From Sabellastarte sp. h YS-2021 (lineage: Eukaryota > Annelida > Polychaeta > Sabellida > Sabellidae): DNA of 64,000 bases. Under the pieces are notes generated by a model, which was not told the origin of the DNA, did not search any database, and saw only the letters and a list, made by a program, of their open reading frames with translations. The stretch is taken from NCBI GenBank assembly GCA_964017235.1, contig OZ024931.1:100830221-100894220 (forward strand), read 5' to 3'. Both the position numbers and the translations under genes were made by a program. Positions 9,822 to 17,604 of this stretch are shown here, piece by piece (position 1 is the stretch's first letter; every line of letters starts with the position of its first letter).

Positions 9822-11948
9822 TTGTTTAACTCAGTTCCCAAACAGACTGCTGGCCGGGAGCATCATGACAGAACAGACTTTGAACTCTTTGACTGTAAGC
9901 TTAAATGTTGTAAAACCTGCCATTTCTGTCCCCGGGCATTCGCAAAAGAAAGGAGTAAGTCCCGGGGCAACAGATTGTCATTGCATAAAACAAGAATTAA
10001 AATATGTGAACAGTGCTTCTTGTGTCACTCAATTGTCTTATGTAAATCATGCCTCATGTGCCCCAAATGTTGTTCCAAACTTGCCTGTAGGAGCCAGACT
10101 TCAAAATTTTTGGAAAACTTGGCTGGATCTGGGTGCTGGTCCCAGGGTGATTCAGATCTTAAAACAGGGTTACACGCTCCCCTTCCGGATCCGGCCACAT
10201 CTCAGCAGGTCCCCCACTGTCGTAAGCTGTTATGTCAATCCTCACAGGAACAGCTACCTGTTGGAGGCATTACATCAGCTTATAGACAAAAACGCGGTAG
10301 AGTTCGTACACAACCGAAATTCTCTGGGGTTTTTCAACAGATTGTTTCTGGTCCCCAAGCCAAACAACAAATGGAGACCGATTCTGGACTTAAGCAAATT
10401 GAATCTGTTCCTGAAGGTGGAAAAATTCAAAATGGAGACTCCGGAAACTATCAGAACATCCCTCCGACAAGGGGAGTGGATTACGTCGGTAGATTTCAGG
10501 GATGCCTACTTCCATATCCCAATACAGGACCAGTCCAGGAAATACCTCAGATTTCATGTACAAGGTCAGACATACCAATTCAGGGCATTGCCCTTCGGAC
10601 TGGCCACAGCTCCCATGGAGTTCACTATTTTAGTCAAAGAAGTGAAACTAATGGCCATGCAAAAGGGTATAAGGATCCACCAGTACCTAGACGACTGGTT
10701 GGTAAGGGCAGAATCATACACTACCTGCCACCGACACACACAGATGTTAGTAGAAATGTGTCTGGAACTGGGTTGGCTCGTGAATACAGAGAAGTCGGAG
10801 CTGGAACCAAAGCAGGTTTTCAATTTTGTAGGTTACCAGTTCGACCTCAAGTCCGGCCGGGTCAGACCAACTCCGGACCGATGGGAGAGTCTCCAAGAGA
10901 AAATTCAAGCTCTCTTGCTTCTACCGGCCTGTCCGGTCCGGCAATTCATGTCTCTCATAGGCCTGCTGACAGCCACGGAAAAACAGGTTCACTTAGGCCG
11001 CCTACACATGAGACCCATTCAATGGCATCTCAAAAACAATTGGAGAGTACCAGAATCACTGGAAAAATTCATTCCTCTACCAAAGTCACTCCACCCACAC
11101 TTACAGTGGTGGCTGGAGGAGAGCAACGTGTTACAAGGCCAACCACTTCACCCCATAAGACATGCTCTGCAAGTCTTTACAGACGCATCAAAAGAAGGGT
11201 GGGGCGCTCACTTAAACGAATTCACGGCAAGGGGCTCTTGGTCGGTTCCGGAAAGCAAGTTGCACATAAACTATCTGGAACTAAAAGCAGTCTTCCTTGC
11301 TCTAAGAGAGTTCCAAAATCTCTGCGTAGGCAGAATAGTTCTGGTAGCAACCGACAATACTACAGTGGTAGCCTACATAAACAAGGAAGGAGGCATGAGG
11401 TCGGGCCCGCTTTGTGCCCTACTGTGGAGAATCTTGACCTGGTGCTCCCAACGTCAAGTGACTCTAAAAGCCCGACACATTCCAGGCCGTCTGAATGTAA
11501 TAGCGGACAAGCTATCCAGACTAGGGCAGACCATCCAGACGGAATGGTCCCTCCTTCCAGAAATTTTTCACAGGATTTGCAACCTATGGCACCGACCTCA
11601 GATAGGTCTGTTTGCCACGAGGTTCAACCACAAGTTACCTCAATTTGTCTCTCCAGTACCGGATCCCTTGGCAGTAGCAGTAGATGCTCTCACCTTGCCA
11701 TGGGAGAATCTAGATGCATACGCCTTTCCACCGACGGCCATGTTAGGCAAGGTGGTGGAGAAGCTCCAAAATTCCCCTTGCAAGAGGCTAATTCTGATTG
11801 CCCCGGGGTGGCCCAACATGCCTTGGTTTTGGGACTTGGTGACCATGTCCAGTCAGGTCTCTCTCAGCCTGCCCAACCTGTCCAACCTGTTGACACAGCC
11901 CTTCAATCAGATCCCTCACAGGAATCTGACAAATCTCAATCTTCATGC
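9816..11948 (+). other. Stop-free overlapping frame linking gag stop to recombinase, Cys-rich start
   Basis: The gag frame stays open for 711 codons after the gag TGA, opposite the RT/RNase H gene, and runs straight into the recombinase. Codons at 9894-10089 encode 14 cysteines in 65 residues, arranged as repeated C-x2-C pairs (CKTCHFC, CEQCFLC, CKSCLMCPKCC), which looks like a zinc-binding domain. Across this stretch the RT frame shows no domain. Beyond about 10100 the product is Ser/Gly/Gln/Arg-rich and shaped by the RT codons beneath it. Extensive overlap of the RT and YR frames is known from DIRS-1 of Dictyostelium. Random sequence would show a stop about every 20 codons, so the openness argues for translation or selection. 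No ATG lies near its start; entry would need readthrough of the TGA. Confidence 0.6.
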
Positions 11949-12117
11949 ATGGCTCCTAGAGCCACAGCAATCAAAGAGCAGGGTTTCTCTGAAGCAGTGG
12001 CAGCACGAATTGAGGCTCCGCAAAGAAGATCAACCAGATCAGTCTATGAGGCAAAGTGGGCCATTTTTACAAAGTGGTGCGTCATCAATCAGGTGGACTT
12101 CAGGTCACCACCTGTGA
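9865..12117 (+). CDS. DIRS reverse transcriptase / RNase H polyprotein
   Basis: From the ATG at 9865 the protein is 750 residues. The frame is open from 9730, so it overlaps the end of gag by 83 nt in the +1 frame; entry could be by +1 frameshift or by reinitiation at 9865. Reverse transcriptase blocks are NKWRPILDLSKLN (about 168-180), SVDFRDAYF with the first catalytic Asp at 210, LPFG (242-245), and YLDD at 274-277 with the catalytic Asp pair, then FVGYQFD. RNase H follows with D440 (TDAS), E472 (NYLELK), D497 (ATDN) and D548 (IADKLSR). A conserved C-terminal part contains LFATRFN, then DAYAFPP (about 617-623) and LIAPGWP. It sits where DIRS elements carry a putative adenine-methyltransferase-like domain, but I see no convincing DPPY motif. 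The enzyme copies element RNA into DNA. The first ~75 residues lack a recognisable domain, and the +2 frame is more protein-like there. The end overlaps the recombinase gene by 169 nt. Confidence 0.93.
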   Translation: MTEQTLNSLTVSLNVVKPAISVPGHSQKKGVSPGATDCHCIKQELKYVNSASCVTQLSYVNHASCAPNVVPNLPVGARLQNFWKTWLDLGAGPRVIQILKQGYTLPFRIRPHLSRSPTVVSCYVNPHRNSYLLEALHQLIDKNAVEFVHNRNSLGFFNRLFLVPKPNNKWRPILDLSKLNLFLKVEKFKMETPETIRTSLRQGEWITSVDFRDAYFHIPIQDQSRKYLRFHVQGQTYQFRALPFGLATAPMEFTILVKEVKLMAMQKGIRIHQYLDDWLVRAESYTTCHRHTQMLVEMCLELGWLVNTEKSELEPKQVFNFVGYQFDLKSGRVRPTPDRWESLQEKIQALLLLPACPVRQFMSLIGLLTATEKQVHLGRLHMRPIQWHLKNNWRVPESLEKFIPLPKSLHPHLQWWLEESNVLQGQPLHPIRHALQVFTDASKEGWGAHLNEFTARGSWSVPESKLHINYLELKAVFLALREFQNLCVGRIVLVATDNTTVVAYINKEGGMRSGPLCALLWRILTWCSQRQVTLKARHIPGRLNVIADKLSRLGQTIQTEWSLLPEIFHRICNLWHRPQIGLFATRFNHKLPQFVSPVPDPLAVAVDALTLPWENLDAYAFPPTAMLGKVVEKLQNSPCKRLILIAPGWPNMPWFWDLVTMSSQVSLSLPNLSNLLTQPFNQIPHRNLTNLNLHAWLLEPQQSKSRVSLKQWQHELRLRKEDQPDQSMRQSGPFLQSGASSIRWTSGHHL

Positions 12118-13031
12118 AGTCTGTAGCAAACTTCTTATTGCATCTTTTTGAGGTCAAGAAGTTGCAACCTAGTACTATTGATGGTTACAGGTCTGCCATT
12201 GCTGATAAACTGGGTAATACCCAAGTTAATATCAGCAAGGATGAAAATCTCACTCGTCTCCTGGAAAGTTTCCACAGAGACAGACCCAAAGGGCGGAGAG
12301 GAATACCCTCTTGGAACCTTTCCCTGGTTTTACACCAGTTGACAAAGGCCCCGTTTGAACCCCTTAGGGAGGCATCGCTAAAGCACTTGACGTTCAAAAC
12401 TGTCTTCCTTCTGGCTTTGGGTTCTGGGAAAAGGAGGAGTGAGATCCACGCTTGGCAACATAAAAATATCAGACACCAGGCTGATTGGTCCAAAGTGTCC
12501 CTGTTTCCATCTCCCAGCTTTCTTTCCAAGAACCAGCTGGCCAAGGAGGGTCCAGAGAGTGTTGCTCCAGTGGTCATACCAGCTCTGGCCCCTACTCTGG
12601 ATAGGTCCCTCAAACCGGATAGATCCCTCTGTCCGATCAGAGCCTTGCGCTACTATTTGGACAGGACCTCAACCATCAGGCAGGGAAAAGAATTAGTTTT
12701 TGTCTCCTTCAAGAAAGGCTTCGACAAGGACATTTCTCCTGCCACTATCTCCTCCTGGATCAAACAGACTGTGATCCTATGCTATGAGCTCTCTGATCAC
12801 CACGCCCATACCCTGCATCAAGTTAAAGCTCATGATGTTAGGGCCTTTGCTGCCTCTAAGGCCTTCCAGTCAGGAGTTTCCTTAGAACAAATACTGGCAG
12901 CCTGTCACTGGAAATCCCATAACACCTTCACACAATTTTATCTGAAGGATGTGGCTTGGGCCGACTCAGAGCTCTACCACCTGGGTCCTGTGGTGGCTGC
13001 TCAGCAGATCCACCAACAGGCCAGTACCTAG
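11949..13031 (+). CDS. DIRS tyrosine recombinase (integrase)
   Basis: From the ATG at 11949 the protein is 360 residues, a normal length for a DIRS recombinase. This start is a choice: the frame is open far upstream and the protein may instead be a fusion. It performs strand cleavage and joining for integration of the circular DNA copy, through a 3'-phosphotyrosine intermediate. Residues about 10-110 form the helical N-terminal core-binding region (TRSVYEAKWAIF, then STIDGYRSAIA). The catalytic domain shows Arg I at 162 (GSGKRRSEI), the H-x2-R box at 295-298 (AHDVR), His/Trp at 320-321 (ACHWKSH) and the nucleophile Tyr331 (TFTQFY). All catalytic positions are present and no stop or frameshift interrupts the domain. 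It overlaps the RT/RNase H end by 169 nt and ends at TAG 13029-13031. Confidence 0.92.
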   Translation: MAPRATAIKEQGFSEAVAARIEAPQRRSTRSVYEAKWAIFTKWCVINQVDFRSPPVKSVANFLLHLFEVKKLQPSTIDGYRSAIADKLGNTQVNISKDENLTRLLESFHRDRPKGRRGIPSWNLSLVLHQLTKAPFEPLREASLKHLTFKTVFLLALGSGKRRSEIHAWQHKNIRHQADWSKVSLFPSPSFLSKNQLAKEGPESVAPVVIPALAPTLDRSLKPDRSLCPIRALRYYLDRTSTIRQGKELVFVSFKKGFDKDISPATISSWIKQTVILCYELSDHHAHTLHQVKAHDVRAFAASKAFQSGVSLEQILAACHWKSHNTFTQFYLKDVAWADSELYHLGPVVAAQQIHQQAST

Positions 13032-13396
13032 AGGAGTCTTTTTTCTTGTACATATGTAATTATTGTACATTTCTGTACATATTGCACATATAGTTAAGCA
13101 GCATAAAAAAAAAAAATAAAAAAAAAAATCTGGATGTACTTCCTTAGGGAGGCTAATTCTATGGGACTGAACTCTCTCTCTCTCTCTCTTCCCCTACCTC
13201 AGAGCAGGTCTGTTAAACAAAAAGGGGGGGGGAGTACATGGTCGGCTGACGGTTAGTCTCCGGATAACCGGATGATGATATTCGACCATAGCCTGAAGGT
13301 TTACCCAGGCTTAGAAAATTGTCATTGAGTGTGATATGAGTTCAAATGAGTGTTAGTCCCTAGTAACTTACCCGCCGACCAAGCGGTAGTTATTCA
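13032..13396 (+). other. DIRS 3' non-coding region with low-complexity tracts
   Basis: After the recombinase stop come repeated tgtacata words (about 13048-13085), a nearly pure A tract (13105-13128, one T), a CT microsatellite (13172-13189) and a run of nine G (13224-13232). The rest contains short inverted words, tccggataaccgga (about 13259-13272) and tggtcggc/gccgacca (13239 and 13374). The A tract is internal and upstream of the internal complementary region, so it is not the 3' end of the element. No gene is present. Confidence 0.7.
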
Positions 13397-13492
13397 GCTA
13401 TTGTCCATTGGATAGGATGTATTAACGCAATAAAATTGCAAATTTAATAAGTAAATTAAATTTTTATAAGTTAATACCCTATCCAATGGACA
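13397..13492. repeat. DIRS internal complementary region (ICR)
   Basis: Positions 13397-13435 are the exact reverse complement of the left end of the element (7301-7339). Positions 13430-13492 are the exact reverse complement of the right end (13715-13777). The two halves overlap at ataaaa, which is where the two ends meet. The ICR therefore reads as the complement of a left-end/right-end junction, as in other DIRS elements, where it is believed to template end completion and circle formation. Both matches are perfect by eye over 39 and 63 bp. Confidence 0.95.
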
Positions 13493-13554
13493 CACAAGAC
13501 CCTCCCAGACCGACCCCGCTTTTCAGTTACTAGGGTCATCCCGTAGGTCTAGGC
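13493..13554. other. Spacer between ICR and right inverted repeat
   Basis: This 62-bp stretch has no counterpart at the left end. It contains cccagaccgaccccgc and no visible signal. Confidence 0.5.
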
Positions 13555-13728
13555 AACGAAAAAGATGCCATGACGTCACTCTGTCTAGACAGGGAGGAAG
13601 TACTACACGCCACCTGGCGAGTGCACTAATGCTAGGGACCGGCTTGCCGGTGGAGACACAGGACGTCTTTTTCTGACGTTTGGCGGGCCGGTCTGCGCCG
13701 ACCGGATAAGCTATTGTCCATTGGATAG
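13555..13728 (-). repeat. DIRS right inverted terminal repeat
   Basis: This is the reverse complement of 7321-7494 over 174 bp with one mismatch at 13629. That change breaks the gcactagtgc palindrome present in the left copy. The CRE-like tgacgtca is conserved at 13571-13578. Confidence 0.93.
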
Positions 13729-13777
13729 GGTATTAACTTATAAAAATTTAATTTACTTATTAAATTTGCAATTTTAT
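13715..13777. repeat. DIRS right terminal extension
   Basis: This 63-bp end is the exact reverse complement of ICR positions 13430-13492. It overlaps the outermost 14 bp of the right inverted repeat and extends 49 bp beyond it, so the right end is longer than the left, a typical DIRS asymmetry. It finishes with the heptamer attttat shared with the left border. Confidence 0.9.
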
Positions 13778-14410
13778 GTTTAAACAGTGAGTAAAATAAG
13801 AAAATGGCTTCTTCTTTTAGTAATCATTGCAGTTACAATGTTTTGTTTAAATTTGTTCGGCTAGATTTGATGTTCGGTGTCAAGGCAAATTTTCAGTTTA
13901 GTTCCATAGGAATGTAATAGCTAATATGAGGGTTCAGCTTTGAATAAATCATTTGTAAAAAATATTGAAGTAAGAATATTTTGATAAAATATGATGTTCA
14001 CCTACTTTTTGGGTGTACTGTGTCATCTGACCTATAGCTTCATAGCTGTGTAATAGCTACCTTTATAGTTCCCTATTGAGTAAATCACTCATAACTGCTA
14101 AAGTGTTGAAGTAAGAGCACTTAGTGAAATACTCTGTTCAACTACTGTTTGATGACCAATTTTCACACCTGTAGCTCCATAGCTGAGTAATAGGTACTTT
14201 GACATTTCCTCTGTGAGTGAATCACTAGTAACTACAGAACTATTGATTTTACAGCGTTTTTATGAAATATGACCTATTTTTTGGAGTTCTGTGTCTTGGT
14301 AAGTTTCTATAGCTATAATACAATAGTTAACTGAGTAATAGCTACTTTGATAGATCTTCATTGAGTAAATCACTGATAACTGCAAAAGTATTATAATACT
14401 AAAAACATTT
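13778..14410. repeat. S-type tandem repeats, right flank of the DIRS insertion
   Basis: About four diverged units are recognised by gagtaaatcactnataactgcaaaagt and agctgtgtaatagctac phrases near 13789, 13943, 14076, 14214 and 14360, roughly 135-155 bp apart. The first unit begins in mid-unit exactly where the left flank stopped, so the DIRS element split one repeat unit. Confidence 0.75.
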
Positions 14411-14604
14411 TTATCTAGGGTTGGCCCTGTTATGGGATTTTTCACGTCTTTCTTCCTGAATTTCGGGCGTTTCGAGTGGAAACTAATTGCCGTTTTGGGA
14501 TCGTTTTGAATAATTTCTACTAGTAAACGTTCTGTAACTTTCACAGCTTTTGATCTTTTGTTTTTAAGATTTGTGGAGGTATTTTTGTTATTGACCTCGG
14601 CGAC
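14400..14604 (-). pseudogene. Possible antisense coding remnant, family unknown
   Basis: On the minus strand the frame is open from 14604 through this interval and gives a Lys-rich peptide (KRSKAVKVTERLLVEIIQND, then KTAISFHSKRPKFRKKD). It is richer in CpG and more protein-like than the surrounding AT-rich DNA. Below about 14400 the frame runs into S-repeat sequence and the peptide becomes low-complexity. I do not recognise the family. It could be a transposon gene fragment, an exon piece or chance. Confidence 0.25.
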
Positions 14605-14803
14605 CTAATTAAATTGTGCTGATAAGATCTATCTGAACCGGTTTCTCTTGAAAACATATGACGTGAATCTTTTGTTTCTGAAAAACGTCTTTTGATTAGT
14701 CTGGTACCCTGTCCATTTTTCTTCTGAGACCCCCCGGGAAATTATAAGTTGTGTGAACAGAAAATATTTTCAGGAGACAATGATAACCTGATGACTGGGT
14801 TCT
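14605..14803. other. No recognisable feature
   Basis: This sequence lies between the possible coding remnant and the MITE-like element. It includes a short C-rich word (accccccgggaaa, about 14730). Nothing else is supported. Confidence 0.4.
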
Positions 14804-14925
14804 GGGGCTATATTCACAAAAGGAATCAAGCTTAGGTTGAGCCAAAAATCAGCTCAAGCTTATTATAAACAGCTAGACACTTCTTGGCTCAACTTCAGCT
14901 TGATCCCTTTTGTGACTACAGCCCC
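14804..14925. mobile_element. MITE-like 122-bp inverted repeat
   Basis: The first ~41 bp (ggggctatattcacaaaagg, then aatcaagctnaggttgagcca) and the last ~41 bp are imperfect reverse complements, separated by about 40 bp. The whole can fold into a hairpin. It has no coding capacity and fits a short non-autonomous DNA transposon. A target-site duplication is not evident, so the superfamily is unknown. Confidence 0.65.
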
Positions 14926-15172
14926 TTATGTTGTGCTGATATTTATGTATTTATTTGTTAATATATCATATAAATATATTATAACACAATAAAATTGATA
15001 TAGAGGTGGGGGGTAGTTAAATATGGATTTTTTTATTGTGTGGATTTAATTTTGTCAATGGTCAAAGCACTGTGGTCTAAGTTCTCTATGTGTGATATGA
15101 AAGCAACTGATTCCACCACAGAATTGTTGCAAAGCTGAATAACTGTTCAGGTCAATCCAGAAGTGCCTTCTT
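14926..15172. repeat. Degenerate left edge of the satellite array
   Basis: From about 14950 to 15067 the DNA matches the satellite (tataacacaataaaattgatatagagg, then ttaaatatggatttttttattg and ttttgtcaatggtcaaag) but with more changes than any inner copy. At 15068-15172 about 105 bp of unrelated sequence stands where a normal monomer has about 190 bp of its own. Satellite homology then resumes at 15173 (ttccccactaaaggtagcac). Confidence 0.7.
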
Positions 15173-17604
15173 AATTCCCCACTAAAGGTAGCACAAGTGA
15201 TAAAGCCTCGCTTTCCTCTCAGTTAATCACACATATTTAGTGCTTGATGTCATTTTTATTGCATTAAATTCCATACACAAGTCACAGAGAAGAATATTAT
15301 TATTTGCTGTGCACAGTAATTTTTAAAACAAGTATCTTAGACAATATTGGACCAATTTTCCTCGAATCAAAAGGAACATAACCTCTAGAAATTTGCCTTT
15401 AAATTTGTATAGATATTGTATTGCTACCTTCAATGAAACAATCACAAATTATTTTAAACAGAGTTCCAGCAAGATTGTGGATCACAACAGGTGTTTGTGT
15501 TCTTCAAATATTTAAAAAAGTCACACCAGTTATTGTTCTAAATATGATATAATTAATATACTATAACACAATAAAATGATATAGAGTTAGGGATATTTAA
15601 ATATGGACTTCTTTATTATATGGATTTAATTTTGTCAAAGTTGTGATTTTTATGTCTCATGCAACAGCAACAACCAGGGTCATATTATGACAGGTATTCT
15701 GCATTGTTATTTTAGGGAGTCATACCTACACAGAGGTGACAGCCTATATCATTAGATGTCAAACTTGCTAACCCACAAGGACATTCTATTTTGTCAAGGA
15801 TAAGAAATCATATCTCAAGCAGTAAACTATTCCCACTAAAGGTAGCACAAGTGATAAAGCCTGCCTTTCCTCTCAGTTAATCACACATATTTAGTGTTTG
15901 ATGTCATTTTTATTGCATTAAATTTCATACACAAGTCACAGAGAAGAATATTATGTATTATTATTTGCTGTGCATAGTAATTTTTAAAACATTTACCTTA
16001 ATATTGGACCAATTTTCCTCAAATCAAAAGGAACATAACCTCTAGAAATTTGCCATTAAATTGGTATAGATATTATATGGCTAGCTTCAATAAAACAATC
16101 ACCAAAACTATTTTAAACACAGTTCCAGCAAGATTGTGGATCACAACAGGTGTTCGTGTTCTTCAAATATTTTTAAAAAAATCACACCAGTTATTGCAAT
16201 AAATAGGATATAATTAATATACTATAACACAATAAAATGATACAGAGTTAGGGACATTTAAATATGGACTTCTTTATTATGTGGATTTAATTTTGTCAAA
16301 GGTCAAAGTTGTGATTTTTATGTCTCATGCAACAGCAACAGCCAGGGTCATATTATGAAAGGTACTATGCATTGTCATTTTGGGGAGTCATACCTACACA
16401 GAGGTGACAGCCTATCATCAGATGTCAAACTTGCTAACCCACAAGGACATTCTATTTTGTCAAGCATAAGAAATCATATCAGAAGCACTAAACTATTCCC
16501 ACTAAAGGTAGCACAAGTGATAAAGCCTGCCTTTCCTCTCAGTTAATCACACATATTTAGTGTTTGATGTCATTTTTATTGCATTAAATTTCATCCACAA
16601 GTCACAGAGAAGAATATTATTTATTATTATTTGCTGTGCATAGTAATTTTTAAAACAATTATCTTAATAGTTGACCAATTTTCCTCAAATCAAAAGGAAC
16701 ATAACCTCTAGAAATTTGCCTTTAAATTGGTATAGATATTATATTGCTAGCTTCAATAAAACAATCACAAAAATTATTTTAAACAGAGTTCCAGCAAGAT
16801 TGTGGATCACACCAGGTGTTCGTTTTCTTCAAATATTTTTTAAAAAGTCACACCAGTTATTGCAATAAATATGATATAATTAATATACTATAACACAATA
16901 AAATGATATAGAGTTAGGGATATTTAAATATGGACTTCTTTATTATATGGATTTAATTTTGTCAAAGTTGTGATTTTTATGTCTCATGCAACAGCAACAA
17001 CCAGGGTCATATTATGACAGGTACTCTGCATTGTTATTTTGGGGAGTCATACCTACACAGAGGTGACAGCCTATATCACTAGATGTCAAACTTGCTAACC
17101 CACAAGGACATTCTATTTTGTCAAGGATAAGAAATCATATCTCAAGCAGTAAACTATTCCCACTAAAGGTAGCACAAGTGATAAAGCCTGCCTTTCCTCT
17201 CAGTTAATCACACATATTTAGTGTTTGATGTCATTTTTATTGCATTAAATTTCATACACAAGTCACAGAGAAGAATATTATGTATTATTATTTACTATGC
17301 ATAGTAATTTTTAAAACATTTACCTTAATATTGGACCAATTTTCCTCAAATCAAAAGGAACATAACCTCTAGAAATTTGCCATTAAATTGGTATAGATAT
17401 TATATGGCTAGCTTCAATAAAACAATCACCAAAACTATTTTAAACACAGTTCCAGCAAGATTGTGGATCACAACAGGTGTTCGTGTTCTTCAAATATTTT
17501 TAAAAAAATCACACCAGTTATTGCAATAAATATGATATAATTAATATACTATAACACAATAAAATGATATAGAGTTAGGGACATTTAAATATGGACTTCT
17601 TTAT

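Larger units (their letters stand above)
7300..13777 (+). mobile_element. Full-length DIRS-type tyrosine-recombinase retrotransposon
   Basis: The 6.48-kb element contains Gag-like, RT/RNase H and tyrosine recombinase frames in the DIRS order. It lacks LTRs, a protease and a DDE integrase. Its 174-bp inverted repeats (7321-7494 and 13555-13728) differ at one position. An internal complementary region (13397-13492) has a left half complementary to the left end and a right half complementary to the right end. This is the defining DIRS architecture, thought to template completion of the ends through a circular intermediate. Both borders carry the same heptamer attttat (7300-7306, 13771-13777), with no target-site duplication beyond it, as expected for recombinase-mediated integration. 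All three catalytic frames are intact, so the copy is young and may be competent. Its base composition is clearly richer in GC than the flanks. Confidence 0.95.

Noticed and set aside
12185..12613. 142-residue minus-strand frame
   Set aside because: It lies antisense to the recombinase catalytic domain and is a shadow of that gene.
13105..13128. Poly(A) tail marking a processed insertion or LINE end
   Set aside because: It lies inside the DIRS element, upstream of the internal complementary region, with no target duplication around it.
13430..13777. A separate 348-bp MITE with 63-bp inverted ends
   Set aside because: The same inverted pair is fully explained as the right half of the DIRS internal complementary region and the right end of the element.
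7300..13777. LTR retrotransposon or endogenous retrovirus
   Set aside because: There are no direct LTRs, protease, DDE integrase or envelope gene. The ends are inverted repeats and the integrase is a tyrosine recombinase.
16355..16546. 63-residue reading frame repeated in some B monomers (also at 54145, 55472, 56799, 60778, and longer versions at 17608 and 18936)
   Set aside because: Most B copies break it with TAG (gggtag type) or TGA (atctgaagc type), and A copies break it by an indel. Its reappearance follows satellite copying, not coding selection.
16671..16868. 65-residue frame in the satellite
   Set aside because: It starts at a TTG created by a small private change (atagttgacc for atattggacc) in one monomer and has no counterpart elsewhere.
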